64,000 nucleotides of DNA from Escallonia rubra (Eukaryota; Streptophyta; Magnoliopsida; Escalloniales; Escalloniaceae), in NCBI GenBank assembly GCA_033065855.1, contig JAVXUO010001343.1, positions 1-64,000 on the forward strand, given 5' to 3'. A program made the position numbers and the translations under genes. The notes below the pieces were generated by a model. The model was given only the letters and a program-made list of their open reading frames with translations, was not told where the DNA came from and searched no databases. Below, one piece after another: positions 21,868 to 33,443 of this stretch. How positions within the stretch are numbered: the first letter of the stretch is position 1; each line of letters begins with the position of its first letter.

Positions 21868-22411
21868 AATCAAAGTGACGGGGCTCCGGCCCTCACGGCG
21901 GGACGGGCGCGCAACCCTAATGCCCTCGCCGGCTCAATCAAAGTGACGGGGCTCCGGCCCTCACGGCGGGACGGGCGCGCAACCCTAATGCCCTCGCCGG
22001 CTCAATCAAAGTGACAAGGCTCCGGCCCTCACGGCGGGACGGGCTCGCAACCATGAAGCCCTCTCCGGCTCAATCAAACTGGCAGGGCTCCGGCCCTCGC
22101 GGCGGGACGGGCTCGCAACCATGAAGCCCTCGCCGGCTCAATCAAACTGGCAGGGCTCCGGCCCTCGCGGCGGGACGGGCTCGCAACCATGAAGCCCTCG
22201 CCGGCTCAATCAAACTGGCAGGGCTCCGGCCCTCGCGGCGGGACGGGCTCGCAACCATGAAGCCCTCGACGACTCAATCAAACTGACAGGGCTCCGACCC
22301 TCGCGGCGGGACGGGCTCGCAACCATGAAGCCCTCGCCGGCTCAATCAAACCGACGGGCTCCGGCCCTCGCAGGCATATCATTCTGGGGCTCCGGTCCTC
22401 GCCAGCACAAT
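21868..22411. repeat. 68-bp tandem array, about eight units, inside the solo LTR
   Basis: The motif AATCAAA recurs at 21868, 21936, 22004, 22072, 22140, 22208, 22276 and 22344, exactly 68 bp apart, followed by a degenerate unit. Each unit carries GGGCTCCGGCCCTC, GGCGGGACGGGC, CGCAACC and GCCCTCGCCGGCTC. Two subtypes exist: the first three units read GCGCGCAACCCTAATG, the later ones CTCGCAACCATGAAG. Confidence 0.95.
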
Positions 22412-24107
22412 CACCCGACGGACTCACGAGGGGCTCCGCTCGTAGTGCTCCGGCACGAGGACCCCTCGCCACGGACTCTAAGCATTGGGCTGTGAGCATG
22501 GCCGCTTATGTTACCATTGATCATCGACACCGCCAGGGCAATGACCTCCGGGTCACTCCGGGACGGGAGCAGGTCCTCGGAGGGCATCGCGCCTAGTCCG
22601 CCTGGCAGTTGGCTGCAGGGGCAACCCTCACCGCTGCCAGGATCTCGGCACGTCTCATGACGCATCTCGTGGGATTCAGTAAGGGCTTGGACTGGAGGCT
22701 GGGGCAACGGGCTACTCTAACCATGCTACCGCGGTGTGGTCAGTCTCCTCAGACAGGCAGAGGGACGCTGCAAGGGCAGGACGACACGAACTCGGGGACC
22801 GACAATTCGACGGACAATCAATACTGCGGGACCCTCTACGGCGACGTGTCGCTCCCGGAGGACGACACGTGTCGGCTGATGACACGTGCGCATTTGTGCC
22901 TATATATAGTGGATTTTAAAGCTTATTCAAGGACTTCTCTCTCATTTTCAACATTTCACTCTCTCTCTCTAAAAGCTCATTCTCTCTGGATTTCTAATGA
23001 GAGAAACACATTTGGACTCCTGTCATCAGACCCCTTGACACTGCACCCTTGACACGGACTGTCAACCGCTGGCCCTGTTCGTCGTCACCCTGCCTGCGCG
23101 GTGCTGCCAGCCCTCGCGATATGTCTGGGGAGCCTTGCTCTCAGCCCTTACGCCATCCTTGCTGTCTCCCACTTTGCCTACTCAGAAGCCAACTCAGACT
23201 GCATCCTTTGTGGCACCTCACGTGGCACGCGAACCATCTTTCCTCGGCAACAAAAATTGAATTTCGAGAAAATAACGAAAAATAGGAAACTATGAAAATT
23301 ACTTTTAGCGACGGAATATTCCGTTGCTGAAATATTTAATCCGTCGCTAATTTGACAAAAAATAAATAAATTAAAATTCTAAAAATATAATTAATGAGGG
23401 AATATCCGTCGCTAATTAAAAATAAATCCGTCGGTAAAAATGACATATTTAGCGACGGATTTAAAAATTCCGTCGCTAAACTATTAGTGACGGGCTTTTA
23501 TACGAGGGATTTTTAGCGACGGTTAATCCGTCGCTAATTCTTTTAGCGACGGATTTTGGGCTTTTAGCGACGGATTTCCCCGTCGCTAAAAGCCTGTTTT
23601 CTTGTAGTGTCAATTAACGATTTGAAATGCTCAATCAACGATCTATATGCTCAATTAGCATCAATTAAGAATCTGAAAATGCGTACCTAAATCGCCGGTC
23701 GCCGGTCATTCGTTGTCGCCTGCAGTGGATTCTTTGCCGGTGGAGTCCTCACCTCACCATCGCCACTTGCCCGTCACTGATCCTTCCGAATCTGAACAGA
23801 AGATGAATTCCTCGCCCTCGCCGGTCCACCTGTTTTCCCTTTCGAAGGCTCCACTTCGACCACTCGTTCCAGATCTGAACTCCTCAACAGAGGGAGTCGA
23901 CTGAAGGAGGTGGTGTCTGCCGTCGGGGGTGGTGTCTGTCGTCGGCCGTCTGCGGTTTGGGAGTGGGTGAGAGAATATGAGGGACAAGTTGCAGAGAGAG
24001 CAAGAGTCGCAGAACCAGATCTGGATGAAATGCAAAAAAAAATTCCAGAAATTGAGGGGGTACATTAGCCCCCCTCGTACGAGCGTAGCTCCGCCACTAG
24101 GTGGAGT

Positions 24108-25044
24108 ATAAAAAAATAACCGATATCGAATAAGGCAAATGATCAATTTGCTACTTATATTCGGCAGACTTTTAACGGTGAAGATGGCACCCAGCAACAA
24201 GTGGGGTGAGAATATGAGGTCGATAGTGGAGCGGAGCCAAAGATTCCGAACGAAGGCTCCCTCTTGGCCAGTGCAAATGCGGCGAGACGCAGCACCCAAT
24301 TCACGAAACTCTTTGTTTATGTTGCATGAGGGGTGGCTACGATTTACAAATGGTGCAACTTGTGTTATTGAATGAGGGGTGACATAAGATGCGGAACCCA
24401 CCCTCACCCCTCAATGATAAGATCCGTAGAACAAGTGAAGAACCCCCCCTCCCCAAAGTGGAGGAAGAGAGAGAGAACCAAAATATATTGTAGAAAAATC
24501 GAAGACAACGAAAACCGACGCAGACCTGAGACGAAGCGTACCCTACGAGACCATTGGCTGAAATGGACGGAGAAGCTGCATACTTTGTTTATATATTGCT
24601 GCCCCCACACCCACCAATATACCAGCCCCATGTACAAGAAAGGCAAAAAATTAAAGACTAGTTTTGGTATGATTCTTTTTTCATGTCCAGACGCCTCTTT
24701 CTACCCTCCAAAAGCCGCCTCCTTTTCTTCCTCTTTATCTCAAAACAAGCTGGTTTTTCTCCGCCGAAAGGTCCCCAAACAATAGGAAGACACAGCTGTG
24801 TTATTCTGTCTGTTTTGGGGTTTGGATAACTATGGGAGATGCAAGTGAAGCGGAAACCCTACCTTGCATGTTTTCTCATGTTGTGAGCCTGAGAAATCAC
24901 ATGGCCTGTTATTCGCGTGCATATCAGGCTATGATCTCGATGTGATTAATTATGAACAAACTTTGGCCGCTTTTTCGGGTTATATGAATCTTCTTTCAAT
25001 TCCGTATATAGTGAATAGTCCCTAAATGCTTCTAGTGGCTTTTC
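24108..25044. other. Spacer without recognised gene
   Basis: Short open frames only; none resembles a known family. Confidence 0.4.
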
Positions 25045-25809
25045 TACCGACACTTTCAACGATAATTCTTAACAGCATTTTTTTAACGACACTAAATAAA
25101 AGCCACTAAAAACATAAAGCGATCATTATTTGTCGCTATATAAGGAGTAGGAGGAAGATTCCTTCAACCCGAATAGCAGCCAAATTTTTTTCATTAATTA
25201 ATAGATAATGATCGCATAAATCCTACTCTATATATCTTTTTTTGGTTGGACAGTAAAACGTATCATCGGATCAGTTTTAGCGTCAACCGATGTTAAGCCT
25301 CATTTCTTTTCGATCTTAAGGACTCACCGTCTATATCAGCATTAAACCTAAGAATTTCAGAAAGGGAGCAAATCTCCTTACTACCAGCGAACCCTTTGGG
25401 ATTTACTCCATACTATTCTCCGTTCACAATGAAAAAAAATCAACCTCCTCACTGGGATAAAGATGATGCTTGATATCCTAGGATATTCAAATGATTAATG
25501 CCTCAGATATGTGTTTTTGTGGTCTCAGTTCTGATTTGCTATTCCCCATAGGCCATAGATGAAGTCCAAAGCTGCTGGAAGCCCTAACACCTTACTGCAA
25601 GATCATCTATGAATATTGTCCATTCTATCTGACCACCAGAGAATGTAAACCGCAATGTTCAAATATATAAATATATCTGCCTTTTTTTCTTTTAAGGTTA
25701 CAATGAATATACCCTTTTTCTCCTGTAAAGGAAAACTAGTTGTAAATTAAAAGGGTATATTCTACAATCCAGCAAATGTGAGGTTTCTTCTCTAAAAATT
25801 CTTGTAGTG
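25045..25809. mobile_element. Probable CACTA right-end fragment
   Basis: The segment ends TTCTTGTAGTG (reverse complement CACTACAAGAA, ending 25809), the same terminus as the CACTA element at 19937-23609. The left part (25047-25171) is the second copy of the repeat at 1108-1229 and carries AGCGAC-like motifs. No matching left terminus is visible, so this is either truncated or has a left end I cannot see. Confidence 0.45.
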
Positions 25810-27345
25810 TCGAATTCTATGGCCGAAACATCTCAACCAAAATTGGGGTAGGGTAAATATATGTAACAAGAGGATGAAACAACAGAGGTCCTTTATTTTG
25901 ATTATAAGACAAGGAGGATTGTTGATTTATCCATCTTCATTTAATACTGTTAGAAAATTTTTAAAAAGTCAATTAATTATAAGAACGCTTCCAAAGAAAG
26001 TGAATACATCTAGTTGTCTACTGCAGTAAAATTGCGGATAAATATTTGGCACTAGCTAGTAGTTGACTGATTTCACAATAATTTGTGGTGACAAATTATT
26101 TTGTGTGCTGGTTTTGTCCCTTGGGATTGCCACTGTATGGTCATCCCGATGAGTTACCCAAAACGCGAAACAACTAAAGCGACCCTTGATTATATAACAT
26201 ATCGGTAGCAAATTTTCTTTGCAAAGAATATTCAAGTAGTCAAATTCAGAATGATTGACCCCACTGGTTATACTAATCCATAAAGCTTGTCCCGGTTTAA
26301 ACTCCAATAGCCCAAAGTTTGTGCAATGTGTCGCTTGTAAGGTTTGAAAGAACAAAAGCCAATCCACTGGGGAAACATGAGAATGACATGGAGTGTAGCT
26401 TTCATACACCATTCAACGTCATAGAGTCCAAATATATTATCCAATCTAAGACCAGGTAAATGTTATGACGACACCACGACGATGCATATATGTGTACTTA
26501 AATTTCGTCTGGATGAGTTACTTGTGGATCGGTACCGAGAGAAACGCTCCAATCACGTCGATTCCTAGTTGGCTTTTGTTGGGAAGTTTGTAATCATATG
26601 TTATGAGCTCAAGATTTAGGACATTTAACTGTGAAGCTGATTAATAGAAATTTCAATAGTCTGCAGTCAATGTCAATACTGGCCAATATATAAGATGAGA
26701 GTCTATTATATAAGGTCAGAGTCAAGAGACTCGATGACATCTGAAACACCAAGCAATTATGTAGAGTTCAAACTCAAAAGATTCAATGACATATGAAACG
26801 AGAGTCAATTATGTAGAGTTCAGATTTAGGTTGGAAGGATCCCTGCCTTGGCAGCGATGACCACCCTTACGCGGGAAGAGCCGTGTTTGCTTTGTGGGTT
26901 TCGTGTGTTGCATACATCTTGAGATGATAACTGCTCGGACGGTCTTGCCCTTTCTCATCCGTCGCTCATGCGGTGCCGGATCAAGATTTTGTTGACCTGA
27001 AGCAGCTAATTCCCTGTTTGTTAACCACAAAAGGACGCTGTTTTTCATTACAGATTCATCATACATTGGCAGCCAAAAGCTCCAATCAAGTACACGGAAA
27101 ACATTGTTGAAAGAGAGAAATAGCTGCTTTATTCAATTCCAACAGATATTCTTCATTAAGGAAAAAAAAAAAAGAGAAGAATCACCCGCAAACTTTCATT
27201 TTCCCCTCCCCCAGTACATACAGAGGGAAATCCGGTGCCGGTGACATACAAAAACTCGCCGGAATCTAATCCCGGGAAAACCCATTCCCCAACAAAAAGA
27301 TTCAAGTTAATTAAAAATGAAAATTTACGACACCAAAGTAATCCA
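25810..27345. other. Spacer downstream of the LBD gene
   Basis: No gene recognised. A 118-codon open frame on the minus strand (26056-26412) has no family resemblance. The part near 27345 should contain the LBD 3' UTR. The text AAACTCAAAAGATTCAATGACA-like at 26700-26815 repeats imperfectly two to three times. Confidence 0.4.
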
Positions 27346-28337
27346 TCAAAAGAAGTTTAAGAGTTTTGGCTCCCCTCCTCGTTGTGCATGCACTTTAATC
27401 CCACTTTCCAAACACGAAGTCGTGCCGGATTCCTCCGAGTTCAGCGACGGAGTAACCGACCGCCGCTTCTCCGGCGACTTTTTGGCCGGGAAAGCGGCCG
27501 TCAAACTGAGATCGAGATCGGCCGTCGGCAGTGCCTTAGATTGCTCCGGCTCGTAAATACGCCTACGCTTCTGCACCTTCGACTTCGAGAATTTGCACGG
27601 ATCTTGAAGCTTTAACATGCCGGTGCACGTCACTTCCGCTTCCGATGACTCGTCGAGTTCCCGCAAACTCGGATTCTCGCCGAGGAACTCGGGAATGGAG
27701 CGCAACGCGCCGCCGCGTAGGACGGTCTCCACCGCCGCCTGGCACACGTGCCAGTTCCCGGTCCACAGTAGTCCCACCGCTCCGTTCACCGGATTCACCG
27801 TGCGTCCAGCCGCTTCAAACAACAGAGACTGGAACAGCGCTGTCAAAAGATTACCCAATCGAACATTTTCATCAGAACAAATAAAAAACTAAGAATTTTT
27901 CTTCCGAATTTTTTTTTTTAATTTTACACTATATTTTCACTACTCGAATTTCGTTGCTATAAGTATCCCTAAGATTAACCTTAAAAAGAAAAAAGTTTGC
28001 TCCAACCCATAAAAGCAAAAAAATAACCTTAAAATTAAGATACTTGGTTAATTTCACGCCAAACTTTTCACACCAATAGAATTAATCGCACTTTTGAGTG
28101 AATTTAGCAATACATATTTTAGGGATAACTTAAAGATAAAGACAAGCACATACAGGGTCGTTGGCATTCAGGGACGGCGGAAATGAAAGACATGAGACCG
28201 GCGCGGCCGAAGAACTTGGCCACGAAAACGGTGGCGTGGCCTTGAGATTCGGGGCTCTCAATCCACTGCAAGCACGGCCGAAGGATGCACGTCTCGCTGC
28301 ACCCCTTCCGAAGGACTCGGCACCCATTGCAACTCAT
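27346..28337 (-). CDS. LBD37/38/39-like: Class II LOB-domain (LBD) transcription factor, LBD37/38/39 type
   Basis: Two exons on the minus strand: 28337-28154 (61 codons plus 1 base) and 27839-27346, joined across a 314-bp GT-AG intron; the model gives 225 residues. The LOB domain starts MSCNGCRVLRKGCSETCILR, with the CX2CX6CX3C zinc-binding cysteines at residues 3, 6, 13 and 17. It continues into the GAS block HATVFVAKFFGRAGLMSFIS and, after the splice, LFQSLLFEAAGRTVNPVNGA with LLWTGNWHVCQAAVETVLRG. There is no class I leucine zipper. The C-terminus keeps RRSVTPSLNSEESGTTS and ends KLLNFF, as in LBD37/38/39. In Arabidopsis these are nuclear repressors of anthocyanin synthesis and nitrate-responsive genes. 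The splice makes residue 62 a Ser where Ala is usual. A purine-rich 5' leader with a 17-G run (28504-28520) lies upstream. Confidence 0.96.
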
Positions 28338-28937
28338 GGCTTCAAAAAACTAACTTGATCGCGACGATACACTTTACCGATCACGGCCTCACCGTCACAG
28401 AGTCACAGCAGGATCAGATTTGAGGCGGAGAAATGAAAGCGCAGAGACGACTTTGGCCCCAAGAAAACAGGAGAGAGAGATGAGAGACAGAGAGAGAGAA
28501 AGTGGGGGGGGGGGGGGGGGTGAGAAAGGAGAGAAATTAGGCTTTGGAATAAAGCAACGAGGGCTGTAGATATAAAGGGGGGAGGTGAAGAGTAGAGTTA
28601 ACTAGGGTTAAGTTTGGGTGGGTGGATATTGTGGGTGTTGGGGTTGGGTTAGATTCCAAAGTATTGGGCGTGAGCGGCTCCGTGTTTCCGCGACTGGCTG
28701 TCCCTCAACCGTTGGATTCTTGCCCTTTTTTGGGTTTCCGGATATTGATGACTTGCCTCTCAGCTTTCGTTTTGCTTTGTTTTATGCCCTGCATCCCTCA
28801 ATTTTGTGCTTATTGTACATGGCCACAAAGTGTAGATCACCTTAAATAGATAATACAACAAATACTACGTGCTCAAACTGATTCTGCAAAGAATATATTT
28901 GACCTTTTATTCTTAATTTTTTTCGGTAGATAGTAGA
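28338..28937. promoter_or_regulatory. LBD upstream region with GA-rich leader and poly-G run
   Basis: The stretch 28470-28540 is rich in GAGAGA and contains 17 consecutive G (28504-28520). On the minus (coding) strand this is a CT-rich leader with a C-run, typical of plant 5' UTRs and core promoters. No specific site can be assigned. Confidence 0.4.
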
Positions 28938-28946
28938 AATATTATA

Positions 28947-30025
28947 GGGTTAATTACACATATATCCCTGAGGTTTGGGGGTAATTACACGCGAGGACAC
29001 AAAGTTTCAACATCTAACATACGTGACCAATTACGTTAAGCAAAGTATTACTTTTATCCAACTGTCCGTATTCCGTCCAAAATGTGTAATTTTCCTCATT
29101 ACGTATTTTGAAAATGGCAATACTATCCCTGTTGATATCCTAATTTTCTCTCTCACAATTTAAACCCTAAATCTGAAGTCACCGTCGGCAACCCCCCTCC
29201 GCCGCCCCACGCCGCCAGCAGCCCCCTTCACCCCCCCACCCTGCCGAACCACCCCACCACGCCGGCAAGCCCCTTGGCAAACCCAAGCTGCCGAGACGCC
29301 TCCGGCAAGCGCCTTGGCAAACCCACGCCGCCGGCAGTCCCCCTCGCCCCACCATCCGACAAACTTGCCCCACCACGCCGTCAAGCCCTTGGCGAGGGAG
29401 GGGGGAAGACTGGATGGGAAGGAGACAGATCTGGCCATTGCAAGCCCATCGTGGTGGTGATGGCGCTGCCTTGCTGGTGGTCACAGTGGCGCGCATCTCG
29501 AATGAGGAGGCCGGTGTCACGACGTAGCTCGGTGGGGATGCTTGCGATCTCGGACGGCGCGGGGTACGGAGGTAGGTCGCGGCGGGGAGGGTGGCGACGC
29601 GTATGGCGGCAGGCAGATCGGGAGTGGGACCGCAATCTTGCGGCGTCGGTGCCTCGCCGGAGGGCCTGCTACTACGGCCTGCTACTGCGCTGATCGGGGG
29701 TTGTGGGCATGACGGGGTGGGTGGGTGACGGGGAAGGGGGAGGCAGACGGCGTGGGGGCGAGGGGGGTCTGGGGAGAGAAGAGGCAGACGGCGTTGGGGG
29801 GGTGGGGGCGCGGGGCGCGGGGGTGCTGGGTGTGGGGAGAGGAAGAATAAACAGTAAATTAATTGGATAATTTATGTTAAAGTCAGGGGCAATCAAGTCT
29901 TTTCGTCAAAACCGTTTAGTATCTTGGTATACCGTTTGTCAATGGACATAAGTGTTACATTTTGAAACTTTGTGTCCTCGGGTGTAATTACCCCCAAACC
30001 TCAGGGATATAGGTGTAATTAGCCC
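28947..30025. mobile_element. Mutator-like element (MULE) with long terminal inverted repeats and GC-rich interior
   Basis: Terminal inverted repeats of about 65 bp start GGGTTAATTACAC / GGGCTAATTACACC and continue TATCCCTGAGGTTTGGGGGT, then AATTACACxCGAGGACACAA. A perfect 9-bp target duplication AATATTATA lies at 28938-28946 and 30026-30034. Long inverted repeats plus a 9-bp duplication define Mutator-like elements. The interior (about 29170-29850) is very GC-rich and unlike its AT-rich surroundings, the Pack-MULE style. It is open in several frames, but the translations are low-complexity and I cannot name a donor gene. Confidence 0.93.
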
Positions 30026-30034
30026 AATATTATA

Positions 30035-33000
30035 ACACTAATCAGAGAAAACCAGTTGCAAGAACAGAAAAATATTTTTGACAGAACGCACGAAAGAGTT
30101 TAGACTCCATTGTAGAATCCCCTTGAAAAACTGACTAGAAATGTTAAAGTAGTCCCGGCTATTTGATCTAATATATGTATATATATGACGAGAAAATAAT
30201 ATTAGGTTATCACACAGTATGATAGATCTAAAGTATTAAAATTCACAGTGACAACACATCTACATAAATACCTACATATGTACCGTAGAAACCTTTCACT
30301 AACAAGGAAATTAAATATAGATTATAAATGTTGTTACATCTATACAAGGGGAGAAATTAAAGACTAAAAAATTTAACACCCACTTTATTTTCGGATTAAT
30401 CTAGAGATAGGATAAAAGAGGGTGCAAACTTCTTCTTGTTTTTAAGCAATAAAGGGTGTACATATTTGACGTTTCTTGACCAACAAGAGTGGAAGTCTTT
30501 GAGTTAAGAGATAAGATAGGAGAGAATATATGGTAGATTTGAGGGGGCCGGCTGCATATTAGCTGTTTATGGATGAGGATAATAAGTATTGCGGTGTAAT
30601 AGGTCTGATTTTGTTCCTAGTTTCTCCCTCCAAACATATGCAAAAGGGAACCTTGTGATAAGGAAACAAGATAAAGTTAAACCAAAAGCTACGTATTAGC
30701 CTGTGAAAACAACATTTGGACTATAGCATGTAGTGTTCTAATATTTTATAGCTCTCCTGAGTCATTTGAACTTTCTACGCCGTTTCGTGTAAGATAGTCT
30801 TTTCACATCTATATAAAAGTTTCATTGTACTCGATTTTTAATAACAGCTTTCTAATATAATTATATTTGCCTTCACATTTTCTATCACAAAAGATAAAAT
30901 TGGTCGACAAATGCAATCATATTCCAAAGCGAAAATGAAAAGATCGAAAAGCTATCCAAATTACAAAGCCTTTCGGGGTTCAGTGTGACTATCCCCACCT
31001 GCATCTTGCAAGCAACATGTTATTGGACTCTCACCACCTCGTATAAACGAGAGCATTTATCGAGTTAATGCGATCTTTTTTCTCATAAGAAGTCAGGGTT
31101 TTACCTAGACTTCAGTCCCCTAACCCCAACCACAAAAACGAAAAACAGATTTAAAGCCCCAAACCTGCCTCGACAAATGTAAGAAGGCTGATGTGTCACG
31201 TAGGACTCAATATGGGAGATGAATGTTTGGCAACGTGATTAGTGACTTTTCTTATGGAGGGCTGGCTGATGCCACAGATTAGCGCTTGGTCCAGCTAACT
31301 TACATTAATGAAGCTGTATTAATGCTCATGATGACCAGGTCCTACAAATGTACGTACGACTAGGCCACTACCAGACCCATGGCTTGCGTGGGTTGCTTGC
31401 ACAAGTTGGGACAGATAGACTTATTGATGCATTGTCAAAGATTTTACCATTTCCAAACCAAAATTTCTAGACGAGGAGTTTCTAGGAAACTTGCATTCGT
31501 GGGAGAAGTAACCCTGAATATCCAAACTAGCTAGGCACTTCATTGGTAATTCAATCGCTAGAATTATTCGGTTAAGTTTATTGCAATCTCTTGGTATGTG
31601 CAAACAAGGTGTGTCCTTCGACAGTTTCTCTGGCCGATTTTGATGCTCTGGTTTGAACAGCGAGTAACATCCCAAGGCAGGAGGGCGAGTATGAAGGCCG
31701 ACAACGTCACTATATGTATAGGCATGGGATGCACCCTTTGTTTGAAGTACTCATTTGACTACTTTGATTTTGAGAGGATATTGTTTTGCTACTATCAATG
31801 TCTTCCTTATTAAACAACTTGTTCTAGGAAGAGTCGCGGGGTTGGTTCTCAGCACTAGCATTTTCTTTGCATGCTTGCTATGTCAATTGCACATGTGCCC
31901 AATCTATTAATTGGTCAATCGTTTAGCTTTCATCTGGGTTACAAGAGTTTCATCCAATTGGGAGCGATTGACAAAATCGGACTATAAAAAACACCGTTTC
32001 ACCATAGAACCAGTCTGACGAGCTGCTCCAACCTGGCTATGATACGTATGCCACCAAGTCTTTAATTCTCTCGCCGCTTGAGGAAGAAGGTTCAAAATTA
32101 GTTTCCTCGAAATAAAATATTTGCTACATCAGAATTGATCAAACAAATTGAAAAAGGTATAATCTATGGTTGGGAGCCCCATTGGGCCATGAGAATAAGC
32201 TTTTTGCATCCTTACATAATAATTTCTCAATTTACCTTCGTTGGTTAGGATAAAAACCAATACAACAACAAGCGAGATCACGGTTAAAGAGTTTACTCAT
32301 ATAAAGGAAACACAAAATATTTTTGCTCATAATATATTTTGCCTCTACACTATTGTTTTTGCATATTACTTCACAATGTCCCCAAAAAGATAAAACAAAT
32401 TACTAAAACGATGCAGATTTTTATCTTCACAGTACGGTAAAAGGAAAACGAACATCTCCAAATACCATCAGACTCACAAGAATGAGAGGGGGGGGGTTGT
32501 TTTGCCTGTGAAAGAACAAATATGGGAGCTGGAAGAAGGCGACGAATGGGAAGGTCGCTGTCCGCCTTACGCCTCAGCCGAACGTGGCGTTCTTATCCTC
32601 CTGCCGAAGGCCTTCCCACGCGCACGCTGCATGTTCCTCCTCTAACCTTGCAACTTGCAAATTTGGTCTTTTGGGACTGCATTTTGCATATGCATGCCGA
32701 CAACTTGCACTCCTCACCCACCCACGCACCCACAAGTCACAACCAAGCAAAACTCTCGCTTACTTGGGTATTTATGCATGCTTTCTATATGTTTGGCTCG
32801 GACTGTGTTTCGGTTCTTGGTGGGCACCGCCGTACTATCCTTGTACTGTGAGAAATTTGACTGCCTTGTCGCCTTAATGCTAAGAAAAAAGCTGGCATAT
32901 TGAGAGTTGAAGTGAGAGAGTGTTACATTGATTTAAGAGTTCGTCGCCTAAATAAAAGATGATGTCGTCGTATATAGCGTAATATAGACTCTTCACCTAA

Positions 33001-33443
33001 AACCATGCTATGTTTTTTTTTTTTTTCTCTTTTTGTTTTTTATCCTGTTGAAAGCACCCTTGACCTGTTGCAGAAAGCTCCACATTCCACAAACTGCACT
33101 TTTTTTTTTGTTACAGCACATTTTTTATCTGAATTCCACATCAAATCCTCTATTCATCAGAGTCCAAAGTTCACCCAAAAACATGGAGGGATACACCCAT
33201 GACAACGAAGTCATCGCGTCACAATCCCTGTTAATGCATTTCAAGCCAAGTAAATAGCTGAGGCGGGGGGACCAAACCGCCCCTTGGCAGAGCAAGTTGA
33301 GCAGCAATCTTTCCGTCTAATACCAACAAAACAGGAAAATCATCATCAAATCTAGCCAAAATCCGGAGATTCCGATTTCTGGGGTCCTCTCAAAAGCCAA
33401 CTGGTACTGCATTCAATTATAGATTCCAACCCCAACCCACCAC
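30035..33443. other. Long spacer without recognised gene
   Basis: Mostly AT-rich. Short open frames at 31421-31675 and 32522-32900 resemble no family. Short homopolymer runs are the only other structure seen. Confidence 0.45.

Larger units (their letters stand above)
21537..23252. mobile_element. Solo LTR (LTR retrotransposon fossil)
   Basis: Begins TGTTCAC and ends GGCAACA (terminal TGTT/AACA), flanked by a perfect 5-bp duplication AAAAT (21532-21536 and 23253-23257). No internal region or second LTR is present, so it is a solo LTR left by recombination. The likely promoter lies at about 22895 (TATATATAG), with ACGTGTC boxes upstream at about 22845-22890, implying plus orientation. The upstream part holds a tandem array of 68-bp units. 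The family looks like a GC-rich Ty3/Gypsy type, by style only. It is younger than the CACTA it sits in. Confidence 0.88.
19937..23609. mobile_element. Non-autonomous CACTA (En/Spm) element with captured cyanase and subtilase fragments
   Basis: Terminal inverted repeats CACTACAAGAAAA are perfect over 13 bp. The 3-bp target duplication TCA is present at 19934-19936 and 23610-23612. Both subterminal zones hold dense direct and inverted copies of TTTTAGCGACGGATT/AATCCGTCGCTAAA, the expected transposase-binding arrays of the superfamily. About 1.95 kb is CACTA proper; a solo LTR (21537-23252) fills the rest. Inside the left half are fragments of two host genes (20373-20470 and 20525-20760) instead of a transposase. 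Confidence 0.96.
19067..24099. mobile_element. hAT element carrying a captured MAP-kinase exon; outermost shell of a three-level nest
   Basis: The left end CAGTGGCGGAACC and right end (reverse complement TAGTGGCGGAGC) are flanked by a perfect 8-bp duplication GGTGGAGT (19059-19066 and 24100-24107). Subtracting the inserted CACTA element (3673 bp plus its 3-bp duplication) leaves about 1.36 kb of hAT. The left arm contains a MAP-kinase exon (19171-19300) with both splice sites. A 14-bp inverted repeat CTGCACAGGGAACC (19337-19350 against 19742-19755) may mark another small insertion. The right arm (23610-24099) is GC-rich and then ends with the family terminus. No transposase frame, so it depended on another element to move. 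Confidence 0.93.

Noticed and set aside
21868-22411. Regular 68-bp periodicity as a CRISPR-like array
   Set aside because: Units are repeats along their whole length with no unique spacers, and the context is a plant solo LTR.
24139-24375. 78-codon plus-strand frame right of the hAT as a gene
   Set aside because: No family resemblance and no supporting splice or promoter context.
23754-24407. 217-codon minus-strand frame across the hAT right border
   Set aside because: It runs across the transposon end and target duplication into unrelated flanking DNA, so it cannot be an old gene; composition is low-complexity.
26056-26412. 118-codon minus-strand frame as a gene
   Set aside because: No recognisable domain, no splice context and AT-rich composition; a chance open frame is likely.
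29160-29896. Several 80-140 codon frames in the MULE interior as genes
   Set aside because: All frames are open because of high GC content; the translations are Pro/Arg/Gly-rich without any domain.
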